The notes beneath the pieces are model-generated. The model was not told the DNA's origin. It worked only from the letters and a program-made list of their open reading frames with translations, and searched no databases. Below, piece by piece: positions 62,001 to 64,000 of a stretch of 64,000 bases of DNA. Numbering within the stretch: the stretch's first letter is position 1; every line of letters begins with the position of its first letter. The translations under genes were made by a program, and so were the position numbers. This DNA is from Lethocerus indicus (taxonomy: Eukaryota > Arthropoda > Insecta > Hemiptera > Belostomatidae): contig JACDQD010000002.1 of the NCBI GenBank assembly GCA_019843655.1, positions 9,413,393 to 9,477,392 on the forward strand, written 5' to 3'.

Positions 62001-64000
62001 ATAAATTATCAGCTGAGTTGCTACTTCTCAAGACAATCTTTTTAATGATAGTAACTTAATTTCTGGTCGAGTAGTTTCTTATGAGAGTGAAGAACTGCCA
62101 ATAGGATTTTAAATAAATAACACAAGGCTTATACCTAGAATTCCAATACATTGTAGTTGGTTTAATAAACTGTGTTTTTAATCAAATAAATACATTCAGA
62201 CAGACAGTCAAAGTAACAAAAAATAACTGATTATTTTCAGATCTTCAAAGGAAATTAATATTCTGTTTATTTGAAATTCCATTAAATTTCAATTGCTTCA
62301 GACGTTGGCATTCAGGCGTTAACGATTTATCGTCGGAAAAGATACAAATCTCTTTTATGAAGCACAGAGGTCGGACCTGATTTATTTTGATAGCTCCCTA
62401 AGCGTCCATTTAGCACCTGGTATTATATCCTCCTACTGAGGAAGGCTTATTTCTTCGTTTTACCTCCGTTTCCCAATATTAATGATAATAGTAACTTAAT
62501 TTAAGCTTTTTGGGAAAAAACGTTGCCGTCCATTTACTAGGGTGAGACAATATCTTTATACTATTCGAGAAAAACGGATTGTCAATTGTGGTTTTAAATA
62601 ATAAAATCGTTCTAATTTTAATTACTCAACTAATTAATTTTTTTATTATATCTTCATTATTAATTTGTCTGTAAATAAAAATATGGAGAAATATCTTTAC
62701 AATTGAAGAGGATGCGTATTTTTCTAACGCAGGAATATTTTGACTACTTTAGGGGTTTTTATGCAGATTTTTCCAATTTAAGCGTGAACAAAATATGAGC
62801 TATCGGTATTTCTATCAAGCGGTATTTCTTTTTTCTGTGATAAGTGGTATACGTTGTATTTTTATATTTTTTACCATAATTTCCGATTTATAATACACGA
62901 TTAATAAATTATACAATATAAAGACTGCGCACTTAATTGTGTTTTCGCAGGCATAAGTTCGTTAGATTTTAATTAAGCCTATTGCAAAATCTCGGGCGTT
63001 GAACACAAAAAAAATGAAAACAAAAGGAATCCGAAAGTAATATACGCTGGAAATCTTCATTGTTGGAGGGACGTGCCAACCCTTTCTGGTCGGGCCCTCT
63101 GGGATTATATTTATGAAAGTGGCGAAATATACATGAGATTCAAATGTCATGATAGGGAAGATTCCGGGACCACCAGTTTGGGTTCGAATCAGCCGTCCAT
63201 TTCTCATGCAAATAGTAACGACCCTGTCAATATTTTTTTGCACTCCCATTGTCCGGGACCGGGATTTTTTTAACTCCCGTGGGGCTCGAAAAACTATTCC
63301 TGCTAATGTCAATTCCACGACGTACGGGGATATTATACGATATTTTACGGTTGCCCCAGATTGCCGACGAAATAACCGGAACATAAGATCCGAACGGAAT
63401 ATAAGATCTGAATTTCGAAATAAATACCAAATAACCGAATTCGTCTGAAATTATCCGAGATAACTTGCGACAGAGTATAGATATATGAATATGTTGGATA
63501 TATCACGGTTTCTGTACGCTAATGTCTATATAATGAGTACTGCAGTATTTTTAATCTGCTAAAGGCTAACTTATCCGTTTTGGTAACTAATCGTTACATT
63601 TTCGCTTGGCGTTTTGCAGTTAAGAGTAAACTCATTTTATGAACTTAGTGAATTATTTCTGTTTGAGTGCAGTTCTATCGGCTGTGGTGTAATTAATCCC
63701 TATTTGAAGAAATTTTTCACGGTCCTATGTCGAGTCATGGGAAGTACAGGGTCAAATAGGTCCAGATGGGGCTCTCGTTCTATTTACGATTGGCCGCTAG
63801 ATATTTCATGTTTGTTATGAGGAAGTTGAAGTTGGAGAGTGGGAGCGTCCGTGGCGGAATTGAAGCCCCCCCCCGCCCACCAGCGGTCCCTGTGGAATGT
63901 CTGGGCCGAATTGTTGCCGAGAGTGAGGCAAGTTCTTCACAGGAAATAGTTTTGCCGCGGACTCGGCTAGTCTAATTTGTGGACGCCTGGAAATCTGTCC
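62001..64000. other. Non-coding; islands 63060-63430 and 63740-64000
   Basis: A 19-22-base stretch ending GTAACTTAATTT occurs at 62044-62062 and, with a 3-base insertion, at 62481-62502. The 63.1-63.4-kb island holds an octamer ATGCAAAT (63206-63213); overlapping frames (140 residues minus, 99 plus) have no domains. The sequence from 62520 to 63050 is AT-rich and empty. The last 250 bases are GC-richer and continue past the window edge. Confidence 0.35.

Noticed and set aside
63182..63193. GGGTTCGAATC, a tRNA B-box-like word
   Set aside because: No matching A-box, acceptor stem or anticodon arm can be drawn around it.
62962..63384. 140-residue minus-strand frame opposed by 99- and 66-residue plus frames
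   Set aside because: Multiple overlapping frames and an octamer-containing complex block fit non-coding DNA better.

Overview
This window reads as non-coding DNA from a eukaryotic nuclear genome, most likely an animal and probably an arthropod or other invertebrate. No reading frame on either strand can be assigned to a known protein family. There is no operon-like gene packing, no rRNA or tRNA, and no CRISPR array. Ten long di- or tetranucleotide microsatellites ((TA)n, (GA)n, (GT)n, (TC)n(CA)n, (AAAT)n) are scattered through it, and intron-style splice signals can be found. CpG is plentiful by eye rather than depleted, which argues against a heavily methylated vertebrate genome. The species cannot be named from the sequence alone.

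The layout alternates. AT-rich spacers (poly-A/T runs, TA-rich stretches) separate several dozen blocks of about 150-600 bp that are visibly richer in G+C, complex in sequence, and dotted with transcription-factor-like sites: TAATTA/ATTA homeodomain cores, Hox/Exd composites, forkhead, Nkx2-type, Runx, Grainyhead-like, CRE, YY1/Pho, E-boxes and octamers. Clear examples lie near 0.3-0.6, 2.7-3.1, 4.8-5.2, 6.0-6.4, 8.9-9.0, 9.6-9.95, 11.6-12.0, 14.0-14.6, 18.7-19.4, 20.0-20.3, 25.3-26.2, 30.5-31.1, 35.1-35.5, 36.2-36.9, 40.4-40.7, 43.5-44.5, 47.1-47.5, 49.4-49.8, 52.7-53.2, 54.3-54.6, 58.5-59.2 and 63.1-63.4 kb. This is how long introns or gene deserts around developmental regulators look when they carry many conserved non-coding elements. 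That reading is an inference, because no conservation data are available here.

The best candidate for an exon is a short plus-strand block at 54516-54631. It has a strong polypyrimidine tract/AG before it, CAG|GTAAAC after it, and one frame open throughout; its family is not recognised. A second exon-like block at 56759-56845 contains a perfect 26-bp palindrome. A TATA + initiator core promoter is visible at 31352-31382, followed about 180 bp later by an AATAAA, so a small transcription unit is possible there.

Repeats include two diverged copies of an interspersed element (27674-27770 and 38031-38125, same strand, perhaps tRNA/SINE-derived), near-perfect DNA palindromes (35808-35835, 40216-40244, 56791-56816) and G-quadruplex-type runs (especially 52960-52985). 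Since no protein-coding gene can be named, no pathway or gene-to-gene cooperation can be described. The practical reading is a regulatory landscape or giant intron of an unidentified gene.
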